Shown piece by piece: positions 5,438 to 5,990 of a DNA stretch of 5,990 nucleotides. A model generated the notes under the pieces. That model was not told the origin of the DNA and did not search any database. It was given only the letters and a program-made list of their open reading frames with translations. This DNA comes from HXMU1420-2 sp040830545 (lineage in GTDB: Bacteria > Pseudomonadota > Alphaproteobacteria > Rhodobacterales > Rhodobacteraceae), in assembly GCA_040830545.1 (NCBI GenBank), contig JBFOMB010000074.1, positions 1 through 5,990 on the forward strand. Direction: 5' to 3'. Every line of letters starts with the position of its first letter. Within the stretch, counting starts at the first letter, position 1. The translations under genes were made by a program, and so were the position numbers.

Positions 5438-5990
5438 TTGGGTAACGCACGCAACATCGCCTTTTGGGTTGTTCTATTCCTGTTGATTCTGGCCCTGTTC
5501 AATCTGTTCAGCGGCAGCGGCGGTACGCTGCAAAACCGTGAAATTGCCTATTCCGACTTCGTGAACTCGGTCGAGAACGGTGAAGTCAGCCAGGTGACAC
5601 TGGATGGCGAACAGGTGCGCTTCCGTGCGGCCAGCGGTCAGGACTATGTGACGATCAAGCCGGAAGACGCGGAAATCACGCAACTGCTGATCGAAAACGG
5701 AATCCCCGTGAACGCCAAGCAACAGCAACAATCCGGCTTCCAGACCTTTATTGTTTCGCTTTTACCTTTCCTGCTGCTGATCGGCGTGTGGGTGTATTTC
5801 ATGAACCGCATGCAAGGCGGCGGCAAAGGTGGCGCGATGGGCTTTGGCAAGTCGCGGGCCAAACTGCTGACCGAAAAGCATGGCCGGGTCACGTTTGATG
5901 ACGTTGCGGGCATCGACGAGGCCAAGGAAGAACTGGAAGAGATCGTTGAATTCCTGCGCAACCCGCAGAAATTCTCGCGGCTCGGCGGCA
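5438..5990 (+). CDS. ftsH: FtsH, ATP-dependent membrane zinc metalloprotease (5' part)
   Basis: FtsH is a hexameric inner-membrane AAA+ protease that degrades misassembled membrane proteins and short-lived regulators. The 184 codons present cover a first transmembrane helix (about residues 7-24), a small periplasmic domain (about 25-100) and a second helix (about 101-123). These are followed by the Gly-rich MQGGGKGGAMGFGKS segment (125-139) and the start of the AAA module (VTFDDVAGIDEAKEELEEIV, 151-170). The open frame leaves the window at RLGG, just before where the Walker A motif would follow. Walker motifs, the second region of homology and the HEXXH zinc site are therefore not visible. 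The TTG start is supported by AGGAG and by direct continuity with the first helix. The reading frame is clean throughout. The tilS-ftsH adjacency is common in alphaproteobacteria. Identification from the AAA entry sequence and topology is very secure, although the catalytic part is outside the window. Confidence 0.96.
   Translation, partial: MGNARNIAFWVVLFLLILALFNLFSGSGGTLQNREIAYSDFVNSVENGEVSQVTLDGEQVRFRAASGQDYVTIKPEDAEITQLLIENGIPVNAKQQQQSGFQTFIVSLLPFLLLIGVWVYFMNRMQGGGKGGAMGFGKSRAKLLTEKHGRVTFDDVAGIDEAKEELEEIVEFLRNPQKFSRLGG

Noticed and set aside
5289..5486. 65-codon + strand frame between tilS and ftsH
   Set aside because: It overlaps tilS and the start of ftsH in another phase. The ftsH frame is unmistakable, and the gap is better read as a regulatory leader.
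1..5990. Undescribed multi-gene system, mobile element, CRISPR array or phage genes
   Set aside because: Every gene belongs to a known housekeeping or envelope family in a known order. No spaced repeats, transposase, integrase or tRNA-like sequence was seen on either strand.

Overview
The window carries most of an alphaproteobacterial Tol-Pal cell-envelope cluster followed by tilS and ftsH, all on the + strand. Gene order (tolR-tolA-tolB-pal-cpoB-tilS-ftsH), G+C-rich codon use and the style of the proteins point to Rhodobacterales (roseobacter group). Pointers include a TolA starting MDTGTKISG and ending NPERMRIR, an FtsH starting MGNARNIAFW, and a Pal with a Cys pair near its C-terminus. The lineage call is from remembered family resemblance, not from a search.

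Layout. Bases 12-239 encode the C-terminal part of TolR, but all three forward frames are closed by stops in the first 11 bases, so no full-length TolR can be read into this fragment as the sequence stands. tolA (249-1352, TTG start) follows after 9 bases and overlaps tolB (1349-2686) by ATGA. An 84-base gap with a candidate promoter precedes pal (2771-3271). cpoB/ybgF (3279-4109) starts 7 bases after pal. tilS (start TTG at 4100 or 4106, to 5359) overlaps the end of cpoB. A 78-base leader with two inverted repeats precedes ftsH (from 5438, TTG start), which runs off the window before its Walker A motif. No intrinsic terminator (stem plus T-run) is visible, so the block could be one transcript with internal promoters before pal and ftsH.

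How the genes work together. TolQ/R (TolQ lies outside the window) use the proton gradient to drive TolA, which spans the periplasm and contacts TolB and Pal. Pal is an outer-membrane lipoprotein that binds peptidoglycan, so the system links the three envelope layers during constriction. CpoB couples this to peptidoglycan synthesis. TilS makes lysidine in tRNA-Ile(CAU), a translation function, and FtsH is the membrane AAA+ zinc protease.

No mobile element, CRISPR array, RNA gene or undescribed multi-gene system was found. The points most worth a second look are the closed tolR frame, inverted repeats at gene junctions (especially cpoB/tilS), and the two intergenic regulatory candidates.
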